Part shown: piece by piece, positions 17,224 to 26,014 of the stretch
How the letters are laid out: each line of letters begins with the position of its first letter
Numbering within the stretch: position 1 is the stretch's first letter
Assembly (NCBI RefSeq): GCF_002261425.1
Contig: NZ_NEVJ01000002.1
Coordinates: 930,001 to 994,000, forward strand
From: Bordetella genomosp. 9
GTDB taxonomy: Bacteria > Pseudomonadota > Gammaproteobacteria > Burkholderiales > Burkholderiaceae_B
DNA: 64,000 nt
Direction: 5' to 3'
Program-made: the position numbers and the translations under genes
Notes under the pieces: generated by a model
The model's input: only the letters and a program-made list of their open reading frames with translations
What the model was told of the DNA's origin: nothing
The model's database searches: none

Positions 17224-18138
17224 ATGAAAGTATTCATCAGCTGGTCTGGGGCTATTAGCCACCGTGTCGCGGTGGTGCTTCGCGAGTGGCTACCATCGGT
17301 CATTCAAAGTGTCGAGCCATACGTGTCTTCAGAGGACATTGATAAAGGGGCTCGATGGTCTACTGACATTGCAGGCGAATTGCACGCATCGGCCTATGGC
17401 CTCATATGCCTCACTCCGGAGAATGTGGCTGCACCTTGGATCAACTTTGAAGCAGGCGCACTTGGTAAGAGTATTGACAAAGGCCGCGTTAGCCCCTTTC
17501 TGTTCCGACTCAAGCGATCTGAAGTGGAAGGCCCAATTCTGCAGTTTCAGTCGACCGTGTTGGAGCGTAGCGATGTATTCAAGTTACTCGAGTCGATTAA
17601 TGACGCTTGCGGCATTGAGGGGCTTGAGTCTTCGAGGCTAGAGAAATCCTTCTCCGTGTGGTGGCCTCAGCTTGAAAAGCAACTCAACGAGATTCCGGAG
17701 GAAGAAAGGGCATCGGATCGCCTTCCAGAAGCAGCGGGTGAGCCCCCCGACGCTGAGACTTCCCGCGTGCTGGAGGAGATTCTCGAGCTGACCCGTAATA
17801 ATCACAAACTACTGCGGTCCCCCGAAGCCTTATTGCCTCCCGAGTACATTCAGCATGTAGTGCGTCGGTCGTCCCGTAGGGAAGATCTCAGCGTCATCAC
17901 TAGGACATTCGATGGCCAGGTTCAAGAAATTAATCCGGAGGCAATACGAGACTTAGTCGAAAGATATCGCGACGTACTGAAGTTTCTCGGAATGGTGAAG
18001 ACTGACCTAGATGATCATCCGGCTTGTCGCGAGGTGATACGCCTAATCAGAATAATGGACGTCCCCTTGCGCTACATTGCCCGCGAACTTGGTCTACGCC
18101 TGCCCCGGGAGATAATTAGCGAAAAAGAGGAGTTTTAG
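17224..18138 (+). CDS. TIR-domain protein, probable immune effector
   Basis: A 304-residue protein with an N-terminal TIR domain (residues 1 to about 130): KVFISWSG, VEPYVSSEDIDKGARWSTDIAGEL, GLICLTPENVAAPWINFEAGAL. Glu76 in NFEAG is where the NADase Glu of bacterial TIR effectors lies, and Trp45 in ARW is typical. The remainder is an acidic linker and a helical C-terminal domain (ILELTRNNHKLLRSPEALLPPEY) that I do not recognise. TIR effectors usually deplete NAD after infection sensing. There is no ThsA-like, cyclase or Argonaute partner beside it, so the trigger is unknown. It sits between two IS3 remnants and may have its own promoter. Confidence 0.75.
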   Translation: MKVFISWSGAISHRVAVVLREWLPSVIQSVEPYVSSEDIDKGARWSTDIAGELHASAYGLICLTPENVAAPWINFEAGALGKSIDKGRVSPFLFRLKRSEVEGPILQFQSTVLERSDVFKLLESINDACGIEGLESSRLEKSFSVWWPQLEKQLNEIPEEERASDRLPEAAGEPPDAETSRVLEEILELTRNNHKLLRSPEALLPPEYIQHVVRRSSRREDLSVITRTFDGQVQEINPEAIRDLVERYRDVLKFLGMVKTDLDDHPACREVIRLIRIMDVPLRYIARELGLRLPREIISEKEEF

Positions 18139-18249
18139 TGATTTTCATGTGCGTGAGGGAGAACCTCGAGCCCAATGTCGTGACGGAGGCGCTTAAAAGA
18201 AGTTGTGAGGTCATCTCACCGCCGCGAGACGACCAACCTCGGTAAGATT

Positions 18250-18845
18250 ACGGCGTATCGCTCGGGCTGGCCTGCGAGGCGTTCGATGTCAGCCAAACTG
18301 GTGTCACTCGTGGCCAAAGCCTATGCTGATACCGATTAGCTACCGCGCCTGACGGACAATCGTCGCCACTGTGAGGCGGGCTGTGCTTCCTACCCCTGCG
18401 TAATGTTCGCGGTTTCGGGCGGAATAACATCTGCATGGATTGGGTCTACCGCGAGCTCGAGTTGAATTTATGGATCAAACCGCGCAACGGCTGACTCGCC
18501 AAGCGTCCCACCTTTAAGCGGTGCCGACCCAAGCCAACTAGGTATGGTCGATGGACGTCACGCACGCCCAATTTGGGTACGGACATAGTCCGGGTGCTGA
18601 ACGCAATCGACAGCTTCAATCGCGAGGCGCTGGGCATTGAGGTCGACTTCTCTCCCGCTCCGATCGCATGCCCCGCACGCTCGAACAAATGATTGGCTGG
18701 CGTGGGAAGCCCTTAACGCTACGAAGGGCTGTCCCAATATCACTGGGCGGCTGGATCACGTGTAGCGCGTCACCGCGGAGTGGGTGCGATCCCACAATCA
18801 CGAGCGCCCACATATAGTCCTTGACGGGATTGCACCGGCTAACCT
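18250..18845 (+). pseudogene. Decayed IS3-family orfB transposase
   Basis: Joining plus-strand frames across stops and frameshifts gives pieces of an IS3-family OrfB in the right order: ACEAFDVSQTGV, GLCFLPLRNVRGFG, VYRELELNLWIKPR, NAIDSFNREALGIEVDFS and NHERPHIVLDGIAP. The central DDE region between the last two pieces is shortened and scrambled. No intact frame remains, so it is inactive. It separates the TIR gene from the Mrr-like gene and ends in the latter's 3' end. The short stretch 18139-18249 has no recognisable content. Confidence 0.7.
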
Positions 18846-19861
18846 TTAATTTTCAGCATCCGAATCATATTCTTCTGCTTTTCAGGGATACTGAAAAGAT
18901 GAATTCCCAGTTCCCGACCTTTGTCTGGAAAAATCATCGCGAACATTTGCTCATCGTCGACGCCGTAGGCAGCAACAGCCGCACCGGCAAAAATAGCGCC
19001 GTCGGCGACTCGCTTCAAAATGTTGAATTTAGGTCTTGAGTTACGACGCTGCCATTGAAGATAGCCAGATATGGTAATCGAGTCGATTCGAAAAGGCTGT
19101 CCTTCGCCAACTTTTGCGTAGACCTTGTCTGCGCGTACATCCAATGTATGCGTGTGTGGCCATGCTGGGCCTACGGAACAGTCACCTTGCTCGCGCAGTC
19201 CGTACGGAAACGTATGAAGGACTGTTTCTGCAGGCTCCAGCGCGTAAAGGATTTCTGTGGATCTTAGTAAGACGGCGTGTTTGTATTCGCCGAACGTCGA
19301 ATACACTTGGTGTGTAGAGCCGGTACGGTCATAGAGTTGCTCCCCATCAGCAATGGTAAAAAGCGTAGGGCACCCGGGTGCACATGTAATGGATAACTTG
19401 TACTGCGGCCAACACAGGAGATTGGCCGAGAACTGACTGAGGAATTCGCTCGGTGTACCAACGCCGGGAAAATCCTGGAAATCATTTTCAATTCGATTTT
19501 CCCAAGGCTGCAATGTATAGAGATCGACGCCATGCGAAACGGCCTTTTTGCGGGCGCCGTCCGTATATCCTGAAGTTGAAAATATGGCCTTATGAGTCAC
19601 CTTAGGCATGTCGTTCAATTTGAGGATTAGTTGCTCTACTGTACTAACAGAAAGCGGCTTGCTCTCGTGCTTTACCTCCGAGGCTTTAAACGCGGATATT
19701 TCTCCGTTGTCGTCGACGATTGTTACTGTTACGTCGACGTCCCTCTCCTTCTCGGCTGCTTCGTCCAGAACCATGTCGCCGATTGTGACGTCTATTGCGT
19801 TCGGGTCATAGCGGAGACAACACAGGCCAACCAAATACTGCACTAACATCGGCGTGAGCAT
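18839..19861 (-). CDS. Mrr-like restriction endonuclease-fold protein
   Basis: A 340-residue protein with a PD-(D/E)XK core near the N-terminus: Asp43 (ERDVDVTVTI), then Glu62-Val-Lys64 (ASEVKHESKPLSVSTVEQL) and KAIFSTSGYTDGARKKAVSHGVDLYTL. This layout is typical of Mrr/type IV restriction proteins and related recombination nucleases. The C-terminal 200 residues are unassigned and lack obvious membrane segments. There is no methyltransferase nearby, which fits a modification-dependent or stand-alone nuclease. Its 3' end touches the decayed transposase, so the C-terminus might have been altered by the insertion. Confidence 0.65.
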   Translation of the reverse strand: MLTPMLVQYLVGLCCLRYDPNAIDVTIGDMVLDEAAEKERDVDVTVTIVDDNGEISAFKASEVKHESKPLSVSTVEQLILKLNDMPKVTHKAIFSTSGYTDGARKKAVSHGVDLYTLQPWENRIENDFQDFPGVGTPSEFLSQFSANLLCWPQYKLSITCAPGCPTLFTIADGEQLYDRTGSTHQVYSTFGEYKHAVLLRSTEILYALEPAETVLHTFPYGLREQGDCSVGPAWPHTHTLDVRADKVYAKVGEGQPFRIDSITISGYLQWQRRNSRPKFNILKRVADGAIFAGAAVAAYGVDDEQMFAMIFPDKGRELGIHLFSIPEKQKNMIRMLKIKG

Positions 19862-20052
19862 GATGACGGGTAGTCCGGGACAGGGGTATACATTATCGCT
19901 CAGGCCAACTTTTTCTCGATCGGGAGGTACAACCGACTGAAGTGGGTTGTCGAATTGCCCCCATCCTGATCACTCACCGCAGACGTCCTTTCCACTGGAC
20001 ATGGGCGCTGCAATGCTGGTAGTCGGGATGTGCAATTAGTGGAGCAGAGCCG

Positions 20053-20658
20053 ATGTCTGAACGTCAGACTGACAAGAATGTGAGCAGCTTAAGGTGGCCA
20101 CGACCAGCCGTTCAACTGGTGTTCGACCGTCAGCGGCAGTCCGACGCTAACAGATTTGGGGGCCCGACTAATGTTGATAGCCCGAACTCTTCGGTGATCC
20201 ATGTGTCATTTTCAGAGGCTGTCCGCATTGCCACTGCGAATGCTCTGCCAATTCCCAGGAATGAAGCGGCCACCTATAAGCGGGACCAAGATGACTTCGC
20301 TTGGAGCAGCACCCGGAGGACAGCAGAGACGGCACGGCATGCATTAAGGCTCGGTGGGCTTACACGTTATCGAACTGGGGGGTGTACCAGCCGGGATATG
20401 TCACTCTTACGGCAAGACGACAAGTACTTGGGACAGCAAGGCCCCATCGCTGGGTACTTGCACGGACTCTCGGTAAGAGACGGCTTTCGTGGGCTGGCGC
20501 TTGGCGTCTGCGCGATCAACTGGTGTACGGAGGTTGTGCGCCTCGATCATCGCGAACATCTAAGGCTCGATTGCGAACTGAAGAATGTCAGTCTATGCGC
20601 CAATTACGAGTTGATGGGCTTTGTGTGTGTTGGCACGAAACCTTTCTCTAGTGGTTAG
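20053..20658 (+). pseudogene. GNAT acetyltransferase remnant
   Basis: The last third of this 201-codon frame reads GYLHGLSVRDGFRGLALGVCAINW followed by HLRLDCELKNVSLCANYELMGF, a clear but eroded GNAT acyl-CoA-binding domain. The first two thirds do not look like a GNAT N-terminus, and the Q/RxxGxG/A loop is poor. I read it as a decaying or rearranged gene rather than a working enzyme. The flanking gaps 19862-20052 and 20659-20818 show no further genes. Confidence 0.45.
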
Positions 20659-20818
20659 TACAATCCCTCTACGAGTTGGCTATTTCCTTGTCTTGTGAAA
20701 CTGTGCCGGGCGATGCTCAAAACCGTAAGTTGCCGGTGCTTCTGGGTGAGCTTTCTGGGTGGTACAGCCTTTCTTCAGCTTGATTCCACGACGATTGCGC
20801 GCTTAAGCAGCGCAACAT

Positions 20819-21472
20819 TCAATCCAAGGCGAGCAGCCTACGCACTTCAACTGCCGCGGCTTCGACCGGTGAGATGATAGGGACCGTGAACCTCGGCGCC
20901 AGCTTCGCCGCCGCCGCGGACAAGGGACCACCGCCTATCACGACAGCAGCGGCGCCATCCATCTCAATGCATGCGCGCACGGCCTGCGCCAGTTCCTCTT
21001 CCTGCTGTCCAGGCTTACTCGCCAGCGCCAAAGGGTCGCTCGCCGCGAGCCGCGTGCCGGTGAAGAGCGCCGTCAGCCCCAGTCGCTCAACAGCCCCCGC
21101 TATCGAGGTTCCAAGGCCCGGCGTTGTCGTCGCCACCCCGAATCGGCGGCCACCCTCGGCCGCCAGGCGCAAGGACGCCACGCCCAAGCCGGTCACGGGG
21201 ATGGTCACCGCGGCGCGCAGGGCGTCCAGACCTGGATCACCGAATGCGCCCACGATGATGGCCGACACTTCATCGGCCCTTTCGGTGCCTATCCTGAGGA
21301 CTTCTTCGGCGGCGATGGCAAGGTCGGCGGGCGTCGTGATCATGGGCGCGCCGCGCTTTGCCGTCTCGCTTGCCATGGCGATTGCCGCCGGCAGGGCAGC
21401 GCGCAGGATGCCGTGCATCATCGACGTGGTGGCTTCCGACGAGTTGGGGTTGATCAGCAGGATGGGGCGCAT
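20819..21472 (-). CDS. Asp/Glu/hydantoin racemase homologue lacking both catalytic cysteines (locus A)
   Basis: A 217-residue protein of the Asp/Glu/hydantoin racemase superfamily: LLINPNSSEATT at the N-terminus, IIVGAFGDPGLDA in the middle and VVIGGGPLSAAA near the end. Hydantoin racemases use two cysteines at equivalent positions (about 76 and 181); here they are Ala76 and Gly181. The protein is therefore unlikely to racemise by the two-base thiol mechanism and may be a lyase, a binding protein or inactive. It is last in a seven-gene operon, 15 bases after the GntR regulator. Confidence 0.8.
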   Translation of the reverse strand: MRPILLINPNSSEATTSMMHGILRAALPAAIAMASETAKRGAPMITTPADLAIAAEEVLRIGTERADEVSAIIVGAFGDPGLDALRAAVTIPVTGLGVASLRLAAEGGRRFGVATTTPGLGTSIAGAVERLGLTALFTGTRLAASDPLALASKPGQQEEELAQAVRACIEMDGAAAVVIGGGPLSAAAAKLAPRFTVPIISPVEAAAVEVRRLLALD

Positions 21473-21487
21473 ATCGAGGCTGGGATA

Positions 21488-22213
21488 TCAGGGCGGCGTT
21501 TGGTCCGCGGGCGCGCCGGCGCTTACAGCAGCCTGACGCGCTGCCCACATGGCGCTCAAGGTTGCCACTGGATCCTTGGGCGGGGCGGCGACACCCGGCC
21601 TCAAGCGTGTCTCGATCAGCGAAAGATGGGTGCGCATGCTTCGTGCCGCGGCGGCGCCGTCGCCCGACAGCAGGGCCGTGAAGATATCGCGGTGCTCGTC
21701 GCAGGCGCATTGCGATGCCCGCGCCGGCTCGAACACCGCCACCAGCATGGACGTCCGGCTGACCAGTTCCTGCACCTGTTGCAGCACGAAGGCGCTGCGC
21801 GTGGCCTCTGCCAGCAGGACATGAAACTCCGCCGACAGCCGCACCGATTCCGCGCGGTCGCCGCCTTCCTGGGCTGCATTTTCGCTGTCCAGGTGCGCCT
21901 GCAGGCGCTCGATATCCTGCGCGCTCAAGCTCGACGCCAGATGGCTGGCGATGCCTCCTTCGAGTATGCGCCGCGCCTCATAAATCTCGCGCGCCTGCGC
22001 CAGCGATGGGGCCGCGACAAAAGCGCCGCGATTGCGGATCAACTCGATAAGCTGGTTGCTGCCCAGGCGCAGCAGGATCCTGCGCATGCGCTCGCGGCTT
22101 ACTCCGAAGACCTCGGCGAGCGCGGTCTCGCGCAGCGGCGAACCGGGCGCCAGTTCTCCCGCAAGCAGTGCGCGGGAGATGGTTGCGTAGATCGCCTCTT
22201 CCTGGTCTTTCAT
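21488..22213 (-). CDS. GntR-family regulator, FadR/FCD type (locus A)
   Basis: A 241-residue regulator. The N-terminal winged helix contains the GntR signature LRETALAEVFGVSRERMRRILLRLGSNQLIE, and the C-terminal FCD domain includes YEARRILEGGIASHLA, SAEFHVLLAEAT and a final EHRDIFTALLSGD. The FCD domain usually binds a small carboxylate and often a metal. It lies inside the importer/PuuE/racemase operon, and a related GntR gene sits in locus B. The GTGCAC operators ahead of both importers are candidate targets (inference). Confidence 0.88.
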   Translation of the reverse strand: MKDQEEAIYATISRALLAGELAPGSPLRETALAEVFGVSRERMRRILLRLGSNQLIELIRNRGAFVAAPSLAQAREIYEARRILEGGIASHLASSLSAQDIERLQAHLDSENAAQEGGDRAESVRLSAEFHVLLAEATRSAFVLQQVQELVSRTSMLVAVFEPARASQCACDEHRDIFTALLSGDGAAAARSMRTHLSLIETRLRPGVAAPPKDPVATLSAMWAARQAAVSAGAPADQTPP

Positions 22214-22267
22214 GAGAGAAATGCTATCAATGCGGGTGGTGGTGGCAAGGGGGCAGTGGACGGCGGC

Positions 22268-23182
22268 TCACCCGGCATGGCTCAACCAGTGCCGGGCGAT
22301 CTGTTCGCGCGTCGCCACCCAGGCGCCGCCGGATTCCACGATGTGCCGCAGGATACGCTCCAACGCGCCCATGCGCGCCGGCCGGCCTATCATGCGCAGG
22401 TGCAGGCCGATCGACAGCATGCGCGGCTGCGTCGCGCCTTCACGGCTCAGCCAGTCATAGGCCGCGCAGACGTAGTTGGCGAACGCGTCGCCCGTGTCGA
22501 AGCGCTGGGTGTTCTGGAATTGCATGTCGTTGGTATCGAAAGCGTAAGGCAGCACCACGTGGCGGCGTCCCGCGACCGGCAGGATGTAGGGCGTGTCGTC
22601 GTTGTAGGCGTCGCTGTCATACAGGAAGCCTGCTTCGGCGAGCAGTCGACGCGTGTTCGCCGACGGATTGGAGCGCGTGTGCCAGCCGACGGGGGCGCGT
22701 CCGGTGGCTGCCTCGATGGCCTGCCGGGTGCGTGCGATGAGATCGCGCTCTTCGGCTTCGTCCAGCCCGGCATGCTTCTGCCAGCGCCAGCCGTGCGCCG
22801 ACAGCTCATGGCCGCGTTCGGTCGCGTGCCGCGCAAGCCAGGGCGAGCGCTCTACCGCCCGGCCGCAGGCGCTCAGCGTGTAGAACTTGTCATAGCGCGC
22901 GAACAGCTCGTCGATGCGCCAGTAGGCGACGCGGGTGCCGTACTCGAAATGGCTATCGATGCACGCGTCCGGTGTCGGCTGCGGATCGATCACTTCGTAG
23001 ATCCCTTCATTGCGCGGGTCGCCATCGGTCATGGAGAACTCCGCGCCTTCCTCGAAGTTGACGACAAAGGAGACGGCGACGCGTGCATCGCCCGGCCAGC
23101 GCACGGCGGGTGGACGGTTGCCGTAGCCTATGAAGTCGCGTGCGGCAGGGGTTGAAGCGAGGATGGATTCGGGTGCACTCAT
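22268..23182 (-). CDS. PuuE-like polysaccharide-deacetylase-fold amidohydrolase (locus A)
   Basis: A 304-residue NodB-fold protein of the PuuE (cofactor-independent allantoinase) branch. The marks are FIGYGNRPP, VNFEEGAE (about 41-48), an EYGTRVAYWRI block, HGWRW (130-134), and the closing IGLHLRMIGRPARM. Members hydrolyse cyclic ureides such as allantoin; others have unknown amide substrates. Two more copies occur in locus B. It starts eight bases before the permease gene end region in the same operon. The substrate cannot be told from sequence. Confidence 0.82.
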   Translation of the reverse strand: MSAPESILASTPAARDFIGYGNRPPAVRWPGDARVAVSFVVNFEEGAEFSMTDGDPRNEGIYEVIDPQPTPDACIDSHFEYGTRVAYWRIDELFARYDKFYTLSACGRAVERSPWLARHATERGHELSAHGWRWQKHAGLDEAEERDLIARTRQAIEAATGRAPVGWHTRSNPSANTRRLLAEAGFLYDSDAYNDDTPYILPVAGRRHVVLPYAFDTNDMQFQNTQRFDTGDAFANYVCAAYDWLSREGATQPRMLSIGLHLRMIGRPARMGALERILRHIVESGGAWVATREQIARHWLSHAG

Positions 23183-23190
23183 GGTCTAGA

Positions 23191-23985
23191 TCAGAATTGG
23201 GCCAGGCGGCGCATGCCCACCAGCCGTTCGGTGATGAACAGCACGATGATGGCAAGCAGGATCAGGCCGGCGGACAGCGCGGCGATGGTGGGATCGGGCG
23301 ACTCTTCAAGGTAGCGCAGGATCTCGATCGGCAGCGTTTTCTGCCGCGCGTCTGTCAGGAAGATCGAGATCGGGTAGTTGTCCATCGACGCCAGGAAGGC
23401 GAACAGGCCGGACGTGAGAAAGGCGGGCGCCAGCGCCGGCACCATCACCTTCAACACCGCTTGCGCGGGCGACAGGCCTAGCGTGCGCGCCGCCTCCAGG
23501 AGCCGCATGTCGAACAGCGCCAGGCTGGCGTGCACCGTGCGGATGACATAGGGCAGGGTGATCACGATGTGGCCGATGATGAGGGCGCTCAACACGTCGC
23601 GCAGCCCAAGCTCGCGCAGCAACTGCAGCAGCGCCACGCCGATGACCAGGCCCGGCATCAACAACGGCGATACCAGGAAGGCCAGTAGCGCGTCGCGCCC
23701 CTTGAAGCGTCCGTGCGCGATGGCAAGCGCGCACAGCGTGCCCAGCACCAGGGCGGCGGCCGTGGACGCCAGCGCGACGTTCACGGACAACAGCAGCGTC
23801 TGGCCCAGGCCGTCCTTGTGCAACACGGCCTGGTACCACCGCAGCGACCATTGCGGCGCGGGCAGGTTGAAGACTGGAGAGCTGCTGAAGGAAACCAGCA
23901 CCACCACGACCAGCGGCGCCAGCATGAAGATGGCCACCAGCAGCAGGAGGCCGCCGCCCGCGCGCGTGAGTCTGTCGGTGCTCAT
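23191..23985 (-). CDS. ABC transporter permease, PotC type (locus A)
   Basis: A 264-residue inner-membrane permease with about six hydrophobic segments and the EAA loop EAARTLGLSPAQAVLKVMVPAL. PotC-type importers take up polyamines or related small cations and acids. The ATG at 23985 overlaps the preceding permease stop as ATGA. The longer open frame upstream is a shadow of the first permease and ATPase genes. The end is followed after eight bases by the PuuE-like gene. Confidence 0.88.
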   Translation of the reverse strand: MSTDRLTRAGGGLLLLVAIFMLAPLVVVVLVSFSSSPVFNLPAPQWSLRWYQAVLHKDGLGQTLLLSVNVALASTAAALVLGTLCALAIAHGRFKGRDALLAFLVSPLLMPGLVIGVALLQLLRELGLRDVLSALIIGHIVITLPYVIRTVHASLALFDMRLLEAARTLGLSPAQAVLKVMVPALAPAFLTSGLFAFLASMDNYPISIFLTDARQKTLPIEILRYLEESPDPTIAALSAGLILLAIIVLFITERLVGMRRLAQF

Positions 23986-24917
23986 GAGGTCCCCTTGTGT
24001 GCGGCCCCCAGGCGGGCGTCGACGCGGCGTGCAAGCCAACTGCTGATGAGAACGATCAGCACGGCCATTGCCAGGAGCACGACCGCCATGGTCGAACCGG
24101 CCTGGCGGTCGCGCATGAACAGATAGGCGCGCGCCACGAGCGCCGGCAGGGTCTGGAAGCGATCGCCCACCACCAGCGCGGGTATCACGTACATGGATAC
24201 CGCCATCGAAAACACGAAGGTGCAGCCGGTGATGACGCCGGGCACGGAAAGGGGCCAGACGACGTGCCGGAACTTGTACATCGCACCCGCGCCCAGCGTG
24301 GCGGCCGCGTCGGTCAAGCGCCGATCGATCTGCCGCGCCACGGTGAAGATGGGCAGCACCATGAAGGGCAGGAACACGTGGACGGCGGTGATCACCAGGC
24401 CGCGCTCGTTGAACAGCAGCTTGAGCGGATCGTCGATCAGCCCGAGTTTCATCAGGGTCATGTTGAGCAGGCCGTTGCTGCGCAGCAGGATGGTCCATGC
24501 GAAGCTCTTCACCACGACGCCCACCGATAGCGGCAGGATAAGGACCAGGAACATCAGGCCCTGTACGGCCAGTGACGCGCGCGCCATCGCAAAGGCCACG
24601 GGGTAGCCGATCAGCAGGCAGATGCCAGTGACGATGCCGGCGATCTTCACCGTATTCCAGATCACGGTCAGATGATAGGCATCGCTGAAAAAGGCGGTGT
24701 AGCCGCCCAGGCTGAAACCGCCGTCCGTGGCGCGCAGGCTGGTCGCCAGCAGGAAAACCAGCGGCAGCGCGAAGACCAGCATCAGGTAGCCGACGCCGGG
24801 TAAGGCGAGCCAACCGATGCCGAAGCGCGGCGCGCCGGTCTTGCGGCCCGATGCCGGGGCGGCCGGGGCGGCCAGGGCGGCGGGGGAGATGGGGGTTGAG
24901 GTGCCTGCTTCGCTCAT
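23982..24917 (-). CDS. ABC transporter permease, PotB type (locus A)
   Basis: A 311-residue permease. After a Pro/Ala-rich cytoplasmic N-terminus (about 30 residues) come six hydrophobic segments, with the EAA loop DAAATLGAGAMYKFRHVVWPL. The start at 24917 overlaps the ATPase stop as ATGA, so the longer upstream frame is ignored. It pairs with the next gene to form the heterodimeric channel. Confidence 0.88.
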   Translation of the reverse strand: MSEAGTSTPISPAALAAPAAPASGRKTGAPRFGIGWLALPGVGYLMLVFALPLVFLLATSLRATDGGFSLGGYTAFFSDAYHLTVIWNTVKIAGIVTGICLLIGYPVAFAMARASLAVQGLMFLVLILPLSVGVVVKSFAWTILLRSNGLLNMTLMKLGLIDDPLKLLFNERGLVITAVHVFLPFMVLPIFTVARQIDRRLTDAAATLGAGAMYKFRHVVWPLSVPGVITGCTFVFSMAVSMYVIPALVVGDRFQTLPALVARAYLFMRDRQAGSTMAVVLLAMAVLIVLISSWLARRVDARLGAAHKGTS

Positions 24918-26014
24918 GATGCCTCCGGCGCGGGGAACACCAGTGTTTGCGCGACGGGCCAACCCAGCGCGAGACTGTCGCCCGGGCGCGGGGCAAGGCC
25001 CGTCTGGGCCGGCAGTTCGGCCACGATCTTCTGCGGACCCGCAACGGTGCTTGCGGCCGCATCGCCATCGAAGTAGATCAGGCGGCGCGCGCCCAGGTAG
25101 GCCGTATCGCTGACCTTCATCCGCAGCGTATTGGCATGGCCTCCGGCTGCCGCCGCGTCGCCCAGGCCGATGGACTCCGGCCGCACGGCCAACACCACGC
25201 GGCTGCCCACGGCGGCGGTCGAAGGCGCCGTCATCGATCCATGCGGCGTTTTCACGCTGACCATCCCGTCCGTGGCGGTCTCCACCTGGCCTTCGAACTG
25301 GCTGGACAGCCCGACGAAATTCAGCGCGAACAGGGTGCGCGGCTTGGCGTAGATGGCTTCCGGCACGTCGAGCTGCTCGATGACGCCGCGGTTCATCAAG
25401 GCGATACGGTCCGACATGACCAGTGCTTCGTCCTGGTCGTGCGTCACGAAGATGGCGGTGATGCCGGCATCGCGCAGGATGCGCCGCAATTCGATCTGCA
25501 TGTGTTCGCGCAGCTTGCGGTCCAGGGCGGAAAGCGGTTCGTCCAGCAGGATCAGGCGTGGCCGCGTCGCCAGTGCGCGGGCTACGGCCACGCGTTGCTG
25601 CTGGCCGCCCGACAGCGCGGCGACAGGGCGGTCGGCCAGCGCGCCTAGCTGCACCGACTGCAATGCCGCGCGCACCCTGGGCGCGCGCTCGTCGCGCGGC
25701 AGCCCGTGCGCCTTCAGGCCGAAGGCGATGTTCTCCGCCACGGTCAGGTGCGGAAAGAGGGCGTAGTTCTGGAACACCACCCCGATGTTGCGGCGGTGCG
25801 CCGCAACGCGGGTGAGATCCGTGCCATCGACGGTGATGCTGCCGTCGTCGCAGGGGGTCAGGCCCGCGATCAGGCGCAGCAAGGTGGTCTTGCCGCAACC
25901 CGATGGGCCCAGCAGCGAGAGAAACTCGCCCGAGGCCACCGACAGGTCGAGTCCGTCGACGACCGTCTGGCGGCCGTAGCGCTTGGTGACGCCAGCCAGG
26001 TGCAGGGCACTCAT
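24914..26014 (-). CDS. ABC transporter ATPase, PotA type (locus A)
   Basis: A 366-residue ATPase. Walker A is GPSGCGKTT (about 36-44), the Q-loop is FQNYALFPHLT, the signature is LSGGQQQR, and Walker B is LILLDEPLSALD with the H-loop VTHDQDEA. A C-terminal TOBE-like domain follows from about residue 240. It overlaps the binding-protein stop as ATGA. It drives the two permeases encoded downstream. Confidence 0.92.
   Translation of the reverse strand: MSALHLAGVTKRYGRQTVVDGLDLSVASGEFLSLLGPSGCGKTTLLRLIAGLTPCDDGSITVDGTDLTRVAAHRRNIGVVFQNYALFPHLTVAENIAFGLKAHGLPRDERAPRVRAALQSVQLGALADRPVAALSGGQQQRVAVARALATRPRLILLDEPLSALDRKLREHMQIELRRILRDAGITAIFVTHDQDEALVMSDRIALMNRGVIEQLDVPEAIYAKPRTLFALNFVGLSSQFEGQVETATDGMVSVKTPHGSMTAPSTAAVGSRVVLAVRPESIGLGDAAAAGGHANTLRMKVSDTAYLGARRLIYFDGDAAASTVAGPQKIVAELPAQTGLAPRPGDSLALGWPVAQTLVFPAPEAS

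Noticed and set aside
17224..18138. Thoeris or CBASS system built on the TIR gene
   Set aside because: No ThsA-like, SLOG, cyclase or Argonaute gene is adjacent.
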